Shown in pieces: positions 26,171-33,862 of a stretch of DNA of 64,000 nt. The notes under the pieces were generated by a model. The model was not told the origin of the DNA, searched no databases, and saw only the letters and a list, made by a program, of their open reading frames with translations. Position 1 is the first letter of the stretch. Each line of letters begins with the position of its first letter. This DNA comes from Streptomyces sp. TRM70350 (GTDB lineage Bacteria > Actinomycetota > Actinomycetes > Streptomycetales > Streptomycetaceae). The position numbers and the translations under genes were made by a program. The stretch covers positions 124,001 to 188,000 of the forward strand of contig NZ_JAHUXH010000014.1 of assembly GCF_019219825.1 (NCBI RefSeq). The letters are read 5' to 3'.

Positions 26171-27514
26171 TCACAGAGGGGGCTGTGCGGGTGCGGGCCC
26201 GAGGGTGGTGGTGCCGGGGGCCGTACGGTGGCCCAGTCCCGTCCGGTACGCGTCCAGCGCGGCCTCCACCCGGCCGGTGCGGCGCAGCAGATCGCCGAGC
26301 AGTCGGCACAGGTCGGCCAGGTCACCGGCGGCGCCCGCGCGTTCCAGCAGGCTGAGGGCGCGGACGTAGTGCTCCTCGGCCGACTCCGTGTCGCGCGCGT
26401 CCTCGGCGATCCGGCCGAGGAGGCGGTGCGCGGCGGCGGCATGTACGGCACCGCGTTCGGAGGAGAGGTCGCCGAGCACGTCGTTCAGGAGGGCGGCGGC
26501 GGCCTCGGACTTGCCGCGCCGGTGCAGTACGTCGGCGAGCTCGACGGCGACCTGGCTGCTGTAGAGGGCGGCGCGCTGGGCGGAGAGCATGTCCTGGGCG
26601 GCGCGCAGTTCGGTCTCGGCGCGCTCCAGGTCGCCGTTCTGGGCGTAGACGTAGCCGCGCATCCAGTGGCAGTTGGCGAGTTCGGTACGGATCTGGAGCT
26701 GGCGGTACATCTCGGCGGCCTTGACCAGCGAGGCGTCGGCCTCGGCGAGGCGGCCCTCGGCGACCAGGGTGCGGGCGACCTGCCGGTGCATCCGGGCGAC
26801 CAGGGCGGGGTCGCCGGCCTGCGGGGCGAGGGCGAGCGCGAACTCGGCGGCCTGGGCGGCGCGGGCATGGGCGCCCATGTCCATGTAGGGGCCGATGGCG
26901 GCGGCGTAGAGAAGGAGCAGGGCGTCCGGGTCGTGCAGTCCGCCGCGGTTGAGTTCGTCGAGGGTGGACTCCAGGAGGTAGACGGCGTACCGGAGTTCAC
27001 CGGCGAGGTAGTGGGCGACGGCGCGGCCGCGCAGGGCGGGGACGCGGGCGGGAAGGGGTGCCTCGTCGAGGGTCTTCTCGGCGCGCTCGAAGTGCCGGCG
27101 GGCGGCGGTCAGGTCGCCGGTGTCCAGCGCGCACTCGCCGAGGCCGAGCAGCGCGGTGGCCTGCTCGTCCACCAGGCCGTGCGTCTCGGCCTGCGCGAGC
27201 AGGGCGGCGTACCGCACCCTGGCCTGCTCCGCCTCCCCGGTGGCGAGGGTGCGCTGGGCCTCGGTCAGCTGGAGGCGGAGGTCGGTGGCGAGGCGGGCGG
27301 GGCGGCCGGTGGCCAGTTCGTCGAAGGCGACGCCGAGGCGGTCGGCGAGGTGGCGCAGCGCCTCGTCGGAGGGGCGGACGCGGCCGGCCTCCAGGGTGGA
27401 GATGTAGGCGGGGGTGTAGGCCGGTTCGGCCAACTGCCGCTGGGTGAGGCCGCGTTCGTGCCGCAGCTGCTGCACCCTGCGCCCGATGGTCTCCGGGTCG
27501 TCCCGCTTCGCCAT
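26171..27514 (-). CDS. XRE-family regulator with TPR repeats
   Basis: 447 residues from ATG 27514 (MAKRDDPETIGRRVQQLR); MIKP 12 bp upstream is an alternative and neither has a strong ribosome site, so a leaderless mRNA is possible. Residues ~8-63 are a Cro/C1-type helix-turn-helix (LTQRQLA...YISTLEAGRVRPSDEAL). The remainder is a series of ~40-residue helical TPR pairs (for example ALLGLGECALDTGDLTAARRHFE). Such regulators bind DNA and use the TPR superhelix to sense a peptide or protein ligand. A small peptide gene lies immediately downstream. Family is certain, target unknown. Confidence 0.92.
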   Translation of the reverse strand: MAKRDDPETIGRRVQQLRHERGLTQRQLAEPAYTPAYISTLEAGRVRPSDEALRHLADRLGVAFDELATGRPARLATDLRLQLTEAQRTLATGEAEQARVRYAALLAQAETHGLVDEQATALLGLGECALDTGDLTAARRHFERAEKTLDEAPLPARVPALRGRAVAHYLAGELRYAVYLLESTLDELNRGGLHDPDALLLLYAAAIGPYMDMGAHARAAQAAEFALALAPQAGDPALVARMHRQVARTLVAEGRLAEADASLVKAAEMYRQLQIRTELANCHWMRGYVYAQNGDLERAETELRAAQDMLSAQRAALYSSQVAVELADVLHRRGKSEAAAALLNDVLGDLSSERGAVHAAAAHRLLGRIAEDARDTESAEEHYVRALSLLERAGAAGDLADLCRLLGDLLRRTGRVEAALDAYRTGLGHRTAPGTTTLGPAPAQPPL

Positions 27515-27720
27515 GGGCTTAATCATGCCAGTAAGTGGACTTATGTTGAGGGGTGTTGGGGGAGGAAGGGCCGCTGTCGAGGGCGGGTCGGCTGTGGCCG
27601 CCCGGGGCCGGGCGGGATGGGCCGACTCCCCCCGGACCTCTTCCAGGTCGACCTCGGAACCCCCTAGGTTAGGAACGAGATTAAGGCTGCTTAACCCCCC
27701 ACTGTCGTTGCGAGGTTGCC

Positions 27721-27915
27721 GTGCACGGACCCACATCCGCTCCCCACGGACGCCCTTCCGCCCGCTACGCCCGAGCGTTCGCCGCGGCGGTCGTCGCGGC
27801 CGCGGCCCTGATCACGGCGGCGAACGCGGGGCCTGCGCGGGCTGCGGACGCAGTGCAGCGGGCTGCGGACCCAGTGCAGACGTCTGTGCAGGGGGCGTGC
27901 GGCGAGAGCCGGTGA
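27721..27915 (+). CDS. Possible small secreted peptide
   Basis: 64 residues from GTG 27721, with GAGG five bases upstream. The N-terminus looks like a signal peptide (RPSARYARAFAAAVVAAAALITAANAGPARA) leaving a ~25-residue tail with one Cys. It is short and followed by a repetitive non-coding stretch, so it could be a chance frame. Confidence 0.35.
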   Translation: MHGPTSAPHGRPSARYARAFAAAVVAAAALITAANAGPARAADAVQRAADPVQTSVQGACGESR

Positions 27916-28552
27916 GTGAGGGTGGTGAGGGGGCTGGGGGCCGGGGCCGAGCTTGGGTGAGTGGGGGTGGCAGGTGGTGGCCGAGCTTGGGTGAGCGCGG
28001 GCTTCAGGCGCCGACCGAGGTCGGTGAGCCGGGGGCTGAGGGCGGTGAGCCGGGGCGACAGCCGGTGACCGAGGCTGGTGAGCCGGGGCCACAGTCGGTG
28101 ATCGAGGTCGGTGAGCCGGGGGCTGAGGGCGGTGAGCCGGGGCGACAGCCGGTGACCGAGGGCGGTGAGCGCGGGCGTGGGGCGGTCACCTGCCGGTGCG
28201 CCCTCATCGTCTCGGCCAGGGACGCGCAGCGGCCCGCCGGGGCCCGCGTCCGCGCCGTGCCCGCCCGAGGGCGGGCCACTTCGGGCTGCTGCCGGGCGGC
28301 GGGTCGCAGGGCCTGACCTCGTCGACATCCGGGTGGCCAGTGCTCCGGCGGACGGTGCGCCGCGAGCTGACGCGGGACGGACGCCGACTGGTCCGGGACT
28401 CCCCTGTGCGGGCCGTGGGTGGGCGAACGCGGTTTCGGGTGGCCGGGTACGGGTAGTCGGGCCTCGTTTCCGGGCGGGTCGTGGTGTGTGGTGCCGCCGC
28501 GTGCGACGCCATCCCACGTCGTCCGAAGCGGTCGTCGGAGGAGGGAGTCGCC
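27916..28552. other. 637-bp gap with short tandem repeats
   Basis: No convincing gene. It holds GGTGAGCCGGGG-rich repeats (28016-28161) and then ordinary GC-rich sequence up to the ribosome site of the GAF-ANTAR gene. Confidence 0.6.
28016..28161. repeat. 59-bp direct repeat, period 87 bp, with intervening partial copy
   Basis: 28016-28074 and 28103-28161 are identical. The 28 bp between them also contains GGTGAGCCGGGG, so the array is built from a shorter unit. Unlike a CRISPR, the units are adjacent and the spacer is itself repeat-derived. Confidence 0.8.
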
Positions 28553-29281
28553 GTGCGGCCCAGGGACGAACCGGAACAGGCGCGGGCCGCCGACGCGATC
28601 GCCGACGGGGTGCGGGGCGCCGAGCCCGGTGAGATACCCCACAGGCTGTGCCGCGTCGCGGTCCGGCTGCTACCGGTGGCCCGGGCGAGCGTGTCGCTGT
28701 GCAACGAGGGCATGCCCGTACCGCTGAGCGCCAGCGACGACCGGGCGGCGTACCTGATGGAGGTCCAGGCCACCCTGGGTGAGGGCCCGTGCCTGCACGC
28801 CGCGCGCACCGGCGCACCCGTGATCGCGTCCGACCTGGCGGGCGGCCGGGACGCCGACCGCTGGCCGGTCTTCGCCCAGCAGGCGACGGAGCTCGGGGTA
28901 CGGGCGGTGTACGCGCTGCCGCTCGGCGACGACGCGGGATGCCTGGGCACGCTGGACCTCTACCGCGACGTACCCGGCATGCTCAGTCCCCGCGAACTGC
29001 GCACGGCGTACCTCATGGCCGGCGTCATGACGGTCGCCCTGATGGCCCTGCCCACCGGCGAGGAGAACGGCGCCCGCCCCCCGGACGGCGTCTGGCTCAG
29101 CGAACTGGCCACCGGGCACGACGAGGTCCACCAGGCCATCGGCATGGTCATGGCCCAGCTGGGCGTGAGCGCGGACGCGGCGCTGGCGCGGCTGCGGGGG
29201 CACGCGTTCGCACGGGGCCTGACGGTGCTCGACGTCGCGCACGAGGTGGTGGCGCACAGGGAGCGCTTCGAGCGGGACTAG
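28553..29281 (+). CDS. GAF-ANTAR domain protein
   Basis: 242 residues, GTG 28553 preceded by GGAGGAGGGAG. A GAF domain occupies ~20-165 (SVSLCNEGMPVPLSASD...LGEGPCLHAARTGAPV). The last ~60 residues form an ANTAR RNA-binding domain (HDEVHQAIGMVMAQLGVSADAALARLRGHAF). ANTAR proteins bind paired hairpins in nascent RNA and prevent termination when their sensor domain is active. The ligand and target transcripts are unknown, and no paired-hairpin target is obvious next to the gene. Confidence 0.93.
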   Translation: MRPRDEPEQARAADAIADGVRGAEPGEIPHRLCRVAVRLLPVARASVSLCNEGMPVPLSASDDRAAYLMEVQATLGEGPCLHAARTGAPVIASDLAGGRDADRWPVFAQQATELGVRAVYALPLGDDAGCLGTLDLYRDVPGMLSPRELRTAYLMAGVMTVALMALPTGEENGARPPDGVWLSELATGHDEVHQAIGMVMAQLGVSADAALARLRGHAFARGLTVLDVAHEVVAHRERFERD

Positions 29282-29527
29282 CTGTATTGATCACGAGCGT
29301 TGCTGACGCCTGCCCGGCGGATCATGCCGCGGCCGCGGGATCTGGCACGCCACGCTCACGAGCTCGCGCGGGACGCCCCCGTCGCCCCCACTCAGCTGCG
29401 CTCATGGAGGTGCCGTCGATGTCCTGCGTCTGCAACCTGATCCGCCGGACAGGGCCCTGGCGGGGCCAGCCGGGGCCAGCCGGGCCGGGCCGTGCCGTGG
29501 GCTGATGGGGTGCCGCGTGCGCCGGAT

Positions 29528-30322
29528 TCACACCTGCACGCGCCCCTGCTTGCGCACCTCCGCCAGCCGCTTCGCCCCCAGCTCGGCCGCGGCCTGGGTG
29601 ACCTCGGGGTACACCTCGCCGATCCCGCCGTTGGTGACGGTGAAGGCGTCCTCGCCGACGCGGACGGCGGCGACGTCGAGGGTGAGGGTCACGGGCTGAC
29701 CGGCGCCCTGACCGTCGTCGTCCCGGGTGACCGTGACGCGCAGCCCCTGCCGTGCGTCACCGAACGCCGGCAACCGGGAGTCGACGACCTGCACGCCCTG
29801 CACCACCCCGCGCGCGGTGGTGGCCGTGAACTGTCGGCACCTCTGCGGCAGGGTCCGCATCCAGACCAGCGCCCGATCGACCTCCGTGGGCCGCTGGGCG
29901 GACACCTGGTACCGCAGCTGGGCGTCGGCGTACCCGTCATCGAGCCCGACGACGGCACGGGCGGGCGCCCCGAGCAGTTCATCGCTGTACAGCACGTCGA
30001 GCAACCGCTGACAGTCGGGCATCCCGCGAGGCGCGGACGCCTTGAGAAACCCGTCCCGCCAGGTGGCGATGCCCTGCGTGGGCGCCCAGGGGTCCCCGAG
30101 ATCGGCCTCGGTGATGAGCGCGGCCCGGGCCTGGTCGTCGGTGAGGGCGGGCGGTGCCTTGGGGGGCGCAGGCGAGGAGTCGGGCGAGCTGGACGAGAGC
30201 CCGGGGGAGGTCGCGTACCGCGCGACATCGGAGGCGAGTCCGGAACAGGCACCGACGGCGATCAACCCGGCCGCCGACACCAAGGAGACGACGAAGAAGC
30301 GGGCGGAGAGGCGCGGGGTCAT
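29528..30322 (-). CDS. Lipoprotein with PknH-like sensor domain
   Basis: 264 residues. The signal MTPRLSARFFVVSLVSAAGLIAVGAC ends in a lipobox Cys, followed by a Ser/Pro-rich tether and a ~190-residue extracytoplasmic domain beginning PPALTDDQARAALITEADLGDPW. That start and the two Cys positions are characteristic of the PknH-like extracellular sensor family of actinobacterial lipoproteins. A role in sensing at the membrane surface is likely; ligand unknown. Upstream lie three identical palindromic repeats at 22-bp spacing. Confidence 0.8.
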   Translation of the reverse strand: MTPRLSARFFVVSLVSAAGLIAVGACSGLASDVARYATSPGLSSSSPDSSPAPPKAPPALTDDQARAALITEADLGDPWAPTQGIATWRDGFLKASAPRGMPDCQRLLDVLYSDELLGAPARAVVGLDDGYADAQLRYQVSAQRPTEVDRALVWMRTLPQRCRQFTATTARGVVQGVQVVDSRLPAFGDARQGLRVTVTRDDDGQGAGQPVTLTLDVAAVRVGEDAFTVTNGGIGEVYPEVTQAAAELGAKRLAEVRKQGRVQV

Positions 30323-30397
30323 CGGGGTGCCTCCAGGGGACTTGCCGAAGGGGGTGGATCAACAAGACCACCCGGCCCGCCGAGTCACCAGCACGCC

Positions 30398-30453
30398 GGG
30401 CCGTACGGGGCAGGGGGGCGGGCCGTACGGGTCAAGGCGACGGGCCGTACGGG
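30398..30453. promoter_or_regulatory. Three palindromic 12-mers at exact 22-bp spacing (candidate operator array)
   Basis: GGGCCGTACGGG occurs at 30398-30409, 30420-30431 and 30442-30453, each preceded by C. The core CCGTACGG is its own reverse complement. A 22-bp period places the sites on the same face of the helix, two turns apart, 76-131 bp upstream of the lipoprotein gene. Confidence 0.65.
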
Positions 30454-30536
30454 TGAGCGGGGTCGGCCGGGAGGCCGAGCACCGACCGCCATCTGGTCGG
30501 CGACCGTCGGCCGCGCCGACGCATTCCTACTGCCGG

Positions 30537-30736
30537 CTACGGCGGTGGCGTCCGGCCGCCGTGGAGATAGGCCGTCTGCCCCTGGGCGAGTGCCTGGACG
30601 GCGGCCTTGAAACGGTCGGCGAGGCGGGTGCGGAGCATGGCGGCGGCGGGTGCAGCGGAGGCGATCTTCGTGGGAGCAACCAGTCCTCCTCGGCCAGTGC
30701 CTGGAACCACTTCGCGACCCCTGCCACGAGGATCAC
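30537..30736 (-). CDS. Possible 66-residue protein, frameshifted near 30673
   Basis: GTG 30736 with GAAGG upstream opens a frame reading ILVAGVAKWFQALAEEDWLLP, after which the sensible frame continues as TKIASAAPAAAMLRTRLADR...LAQGQTAYLHGG. Adding one G to the GGG at 30672-30674 (+ strand) joins them into 66 codons plus stop. The helical, amphipathic character on both sides of the break supports a real small protein. It lies 13 bp downstream of the truncated response regulator on the same strand. No family recognised. Confidence 0.45.
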
Positions 30737-30749
30737 CTTCGTCGCCCCG

Positions 30750-31223
30750 TCACGACCTCGGCGGCGTAGCCCGTACCAGGCCCGTCTGGTACGCGATGAC
30801 GACCAGTTGGGCGCGGTCGCGGGCGGCCAGTTTGGTCATGGCTCTGTGGATGTGGGTGCGGATCGTCAAGGGGCTGAGCGTGAGGTGTTCGGCGATCTCC
30901 GTGTTCGACTTGCCCTCCGCCGCCAGGGCCATCACCTCGCGTTCTCGGTCCGTGAGGTCGGACAGGCGTTCCGGGGAGGCGAGTTGGGTGCCGGCGGCCG
31001 GGGTGGTGAGGAAGCGGGTGATGAGGGTGCGGGTCGCCGTGGGGGAGAGCAGTGCCTCGCCGGAGGCCACCGTGCGGATTCCGGCCAGCAGGGTGCCCGC
31101 CGTGACGTCCTTGCCCAGGCAGCCGCTCGCGCCCGCGCGCAGTGCCTGAGCCACGTAGTCCTCCGTCTCGAAGGTGGTGAGGATCAGGACGCGGGTGGCG
31201 GAGAGGGTGGGATCGGCGCAGAT
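30750..31223 (-). pseudogene. 5'-truncated LuxR-type response regulator
   Basis: The frame reads ADPTLSATRVLILTTFETEDYVAQALRAGASGCLGKD, the last third of a receiver domain, then a normal NarL/FixJ LuxR helix-turn-helix (LSDLTDREREVMALAAEGKSNTEIA). The first ~75 receiver residues, including the phospho-acceptor Asp, are absent, and only ~90 bp separate the remnant from the end of the MMPL gene. An internal GTG at 31154 could still yield a free DNA-binding domain. No kinase gene is adjacent. Truncation by deletion or insertion of the MMPL unit is likely. Confidence 0.75.
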
Positions 31224-31269
31224 CGTGGACGTGGTCCATCGTGAACGCCTCGAGGAACGGACGTCCGAC

Positions 31270-31303
31270 GGGACCGCCCGTGTCCTTCGTCACGGGCGGT
31301 CCC
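31270..31303 (-). terminator. Terminator of the MMPL gene
   Basis: GGGACCGCCCGTG (31270-31282) pairs perfectly with 31291-31303 around an 8-nt loop, starting 11 bp past the MMPL stop. Confidence 0.85.
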
Positions 31304-31314
31304 TGTGAGGCCTC

Positions 31315-33516
31315 TCAGATGCGCGCCACTTCAAGGTCGGCCGGTGCCGGATCCGCCTCCGCCCGCCGACTGAGCGCCTCGCCCTCCACGTCGACGCGGG
31401 GCAGCAGCCGGTCGAGCCGGCCCGGCAGCCACCAGGCCCTGGCGCCGAGCAGGGCGAGTACGGCGGGCACGATCGCCATGCGGACGACGAACGCGTCGAA
31501 CAGGACGGCGGAGGCCAGTCCGAACCCGATCATCTTGATCACGGAGTCGCTCTCGCCGACGAACCCGGCGAAGACCGCGATCATGATCAGGGCGGCGGCC
31601 ACGACCACCCGGGAGCTGTGCCGGAATCCGGACGTGACCGCCTGGCCGGGCCGCTCGCCGTGGACGTACGCCTCCCGCATCCGCGAGACGAGGAAGACCT
31701 CGTAGTCCATGGCCAGGCCGAAGACGATGCCCACCAGGAAGATCGGCATCAGGCTTGTGATCGGGCCGGTCTGCTCCACGCCCAGGAGTTCGGCGCCGTG
31801 GCCCTGCTGGAAGACCACCACGACCGCGCCGAGGGACGCCAGCACCGACAGCAGGAAGCCGAGGGCCGCCTTGAGCGGGACGAGCAGGGAGCGGAAGACC
31901 ACCAGCAGCAGGACGATCGCCAGGCCGACCACGACGATCAGGTACGGGACCAGCGCGGCCTGCACCTTGTCGGAGATGTCGATGTTCAGGGCGGTGGTGC
32001 CGGTGACCTCGAAGGTCGCGCCGGTTTCGGACTCGACCCCGGGACGCTCGTCCCGGATGGTGTTCACCAGGTCCTTGGTCCGCTCGTCGGTCGGCGCGGT
32101 GGACGGTACGGCCGAGAAGACCGCGGTGTCACCGGCGTCGTTGAAGCGGGCCGGGGAGACGGAGACGACGCCCTTCGTGGCGCCGATCTCCTGGGAGACC
32201 GCCCGGACCGCGCTCTTCGGGTCGGCGGCGCCCTCGGCGTCGACGACGATCGTCAACGGGCCGTTGAAGCCCGGCCCGAAGCCCTCGGCGAGCGCGTCGT
32301 AGGCGCGGCGCTCGGTGGTGGAGGTCGGCTTGGCCTCGTCGCCGGGCATGCCCAGCTGGAGGTCGGTCACCGGCACCGCGAGGGCGCCGAGGCCGACGAC
32401 TCCGAGGAGCAGTACGGGCAGGGGGCGGCGCAGCACGAAGCGCGCCCAGCGGGTGCCGCCGTTGGTCTCGCCGCTCCCCTCCATACGGCCACTCCTGCGG
32501 GCGCGCCGGGTGAGCACGGCGTTGGGCCAGAAGCCGAGGAACGCCGGGACGAGCGTCAGCGCGATCAGTGCGGCGACGACGACCGCGCCCGCCGCGGCGA
32601 GCCACATCTTGGTGAGCATCGGGATGCCGACCACCGCGAGCCCGGCCAGCGCGATGACGACGGTGAGCCCCGCGAACACGACCGCCGAACCGGCCGTACC
32701 GACCGCCATGCCGGTCGCCTCCTGGGGCGTACGGCCCTTGGCGCGTTCCTCGCGGTAGCGGGAGACGACGAACAGGGCGTAGTCGATGCCGACCGCGAGG
32801 CCGATCATCATCGCGAGGGTGCCGGTCGTGGTGGACAGGCCGAGGGCGCTGGACAGCGCGAGGATGGTCGCCATGCTCATGCCGACGCCGATCACCGCGG
32901 TCAGCAGCGGCAGTCCGGCGGCGGCCAGGGAGCCGAAGGTGATGAGCAGGACGACCGCGGCCACCGCGATACCGATCACCTCGGCGAGCCCGCCCGCACC
33001 GGCGTCGTCCGCCATCGCGGTCCCGCCCGCCTCGACGGTGAGCCCGGCTTCCCGGGCCTCGTCGATGGCCCGCTCCAGCTGCGTCCGGCTCGCGTCGGTG
33101 AGGTCGTTCGCCGCGACCTTGTAGGTGACGGTGGCGTACGCCGTCGTACCGTCCGCGCCGACGGTCCGCGCCTGGAACGGATCGACGGCGCTCGCCACCT
33201 GTGTGCCGTCGCCCAGCTCGGCCACGGTCTTCTCGATCGCCCTCTTGTTGTCGGCGGCGGTCACCCTCTCACCGCCCGGCGCGACGAAGACGACCCGCGC
33301 GGTCGCGCCGTCGGCCGAGGCGCCGGGGAAGCGCTCCTCCATCAGGTCGAACGCCCTCTGGGACTCGATGCCCGGCATGGAGAACTCCTCGTCGGAGGCT
33401 CCCGGGGCCTTCAGGGCGCCCAGCCCGACGGCGGCTAGGACGGCCGCCCAGACCAGGGCGACGTACCAGCGCCGCCGGAAGGCCAGACGGCCCACTCGAT
33501 ACAGGAAAGTAGCCAC
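31315..33516 (-). CDS. MMPL family transporter
   Basis: 733 residues from GTG 33516 (VATFLYRVGRLAFRRRW), with GGAG upstream. RND-like layout: one helix, a ~130-residue external domain, five to six helices (VIGIAVAAVVLLITFGSL ... GLAVGIDYALFVVSRYREE), then the same pattern repeated (second block VFGLAMDYEVFLVSRMREAYVHG). The GxxxDY motifs in TM4 and TM10 are the proton-relay signature of MMPL proteins, which export lipids or antibiotics. No lipid-biosynthesis neighbours. Longer upstream frames were discarded because they enter the divergent promoter region of thrS2. Confidence 0.92.
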   Translation of the reverse strand: MATFLYRVGRLAFRRRWYVALVWAAVLAAVGLGALKAPGASDEEFSMPGIESQRAFDLMEERFPGASADGATARVVFVAPGGERVTAADNKRAIEKTVAELGDGTQVASAVDPFQARTVGADGTTAYATVTYKVAANDLTDASRTQLERAIDEAREAGLTVEAGGTAMADDAGAGGLAEVIGIAVAAVVLLITFGSLAAAGLPLLTAVIGVGMSMATILALSSALGLSTTTGTLAMMIGLAVGIDYALFVVSRYREERAKGRTPQEATGMAVGTAGSAVVFAGLTVVIALAGLAVVGIPMLTKMWLAAAGAVVVAALIALTLVPAFLGFWPNAVLTRRARRSGRMEGSGETNGGTRWARFVLRRPLPVLLLGVVGLGALAVPVTDLQLGMPGDEAKPTSTTERRAYDALAEGFGPGFNGPLTIVVDAEGAADPKSAVRAVSQEIGATKGVVSVSPARFNDAGDTAVFSAVPSTAPTDERTKDLVNTIRDERPGVESETGATFEVTGTTALNIDISDKVQAALVPYLIVVVGLAIVLLLVVFRSLLVPLKAALGFLLSVLASLGAVVVVFQQGHGAELLGVEQTGPITSLMPIFLVGIVFGLAMDYEVFLVSRMREAYVHGERPGQAVTSGFRHSSRVVVAAALIMIAVFAGFVGESDSVIKMIGFGLASAVLFDAFVVRMAIVPAVLALLGARAWWLPGRLDRLLPRVDVEGEALSRRAEADPAPADLEVARI

Positions 33517-33711
33517 GACAGGGGGTCTCCACATCTGGGGGTGATCGTCTGCCCCAGGCTGTCCGGGAACGGCTTGTCCTGTCGTCGTCCGCCTGCCGAC
33601 AATCGGTGGTACTCGCCTCGCAGTACGGGGTGGGTGCTGGGTCCACCGGGGGGACGACGGGGGGCGAAAATCCTTCGCGGTGACGTCCCTCCCTCCGATA
33701 CCGTCCCCCTC

Positions 33712-33768
33712 ATGAAGCGCGCCCGTCCGTCTGTGACGACGACGCCGGAGAGTGTCCCGGCGCGCTGA
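33712..33768 (+). CDS. Threonine-rich leader peptide of thrS2 (attenuator)
   Basis: The 18-residue frame MKRARPSVTTTPESVPAR has three consecutive ACG threonine codons (33736-33744). A -10-like GATACC/TACCGT at 33697-33704 would place transcription start at or next to the ATG, so the peptide may be read from a leaderless mRNA. A 6-bp stem CGCCGG/CCGGCG (33743-33748/33757-33762) begins right after the Thr codons and a strong terminator-like hairpin follows 15 bp past the stop. The whole precedes a threonyl-tRNA synthetase gene, the expected target of Thr-tRNA-dependent ribosome stalling. Confidence 0.75.
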   Translation: MKRARPSVTTTPESVPAR

Positions 33769-33783
33769 CTGCTGAGTTGATGT

Positions 33784-33815
33784 CGAAGCCCCGGGGTGAG
33801 GGACCCGGGGCTTCG
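33784..33815 (+). terminator. Attenuator hairpin upstream of thrS2
   Basis: CGAAGCCCCGGG (33784-33795) pairs perfectly with 33804-33815 around an 8-nt loop. It sits between the Thr-rich leader peptide and thrS2. There is no T tract. Confidence 0.72.
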
Positions 33816-33862
33816 GTCGTTGCAGCGGGTTCTCGCCCCCCACGCAGGAAAGAGGGAGACCC

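Noticed and set aside
28016..28161. Possible CRISPR array
   Set aside because: Only two long units, and the spacer is itself repeat-derived; no cas genes nearby.
30398..30453. Chance recurrence of the common Streptomyces string CCGTACGG
   Set aside because: The octamer is frequent, but three identical 13-mers at exactly 22-bp period in an intergenic stretch are not, so it was kept as a finding.
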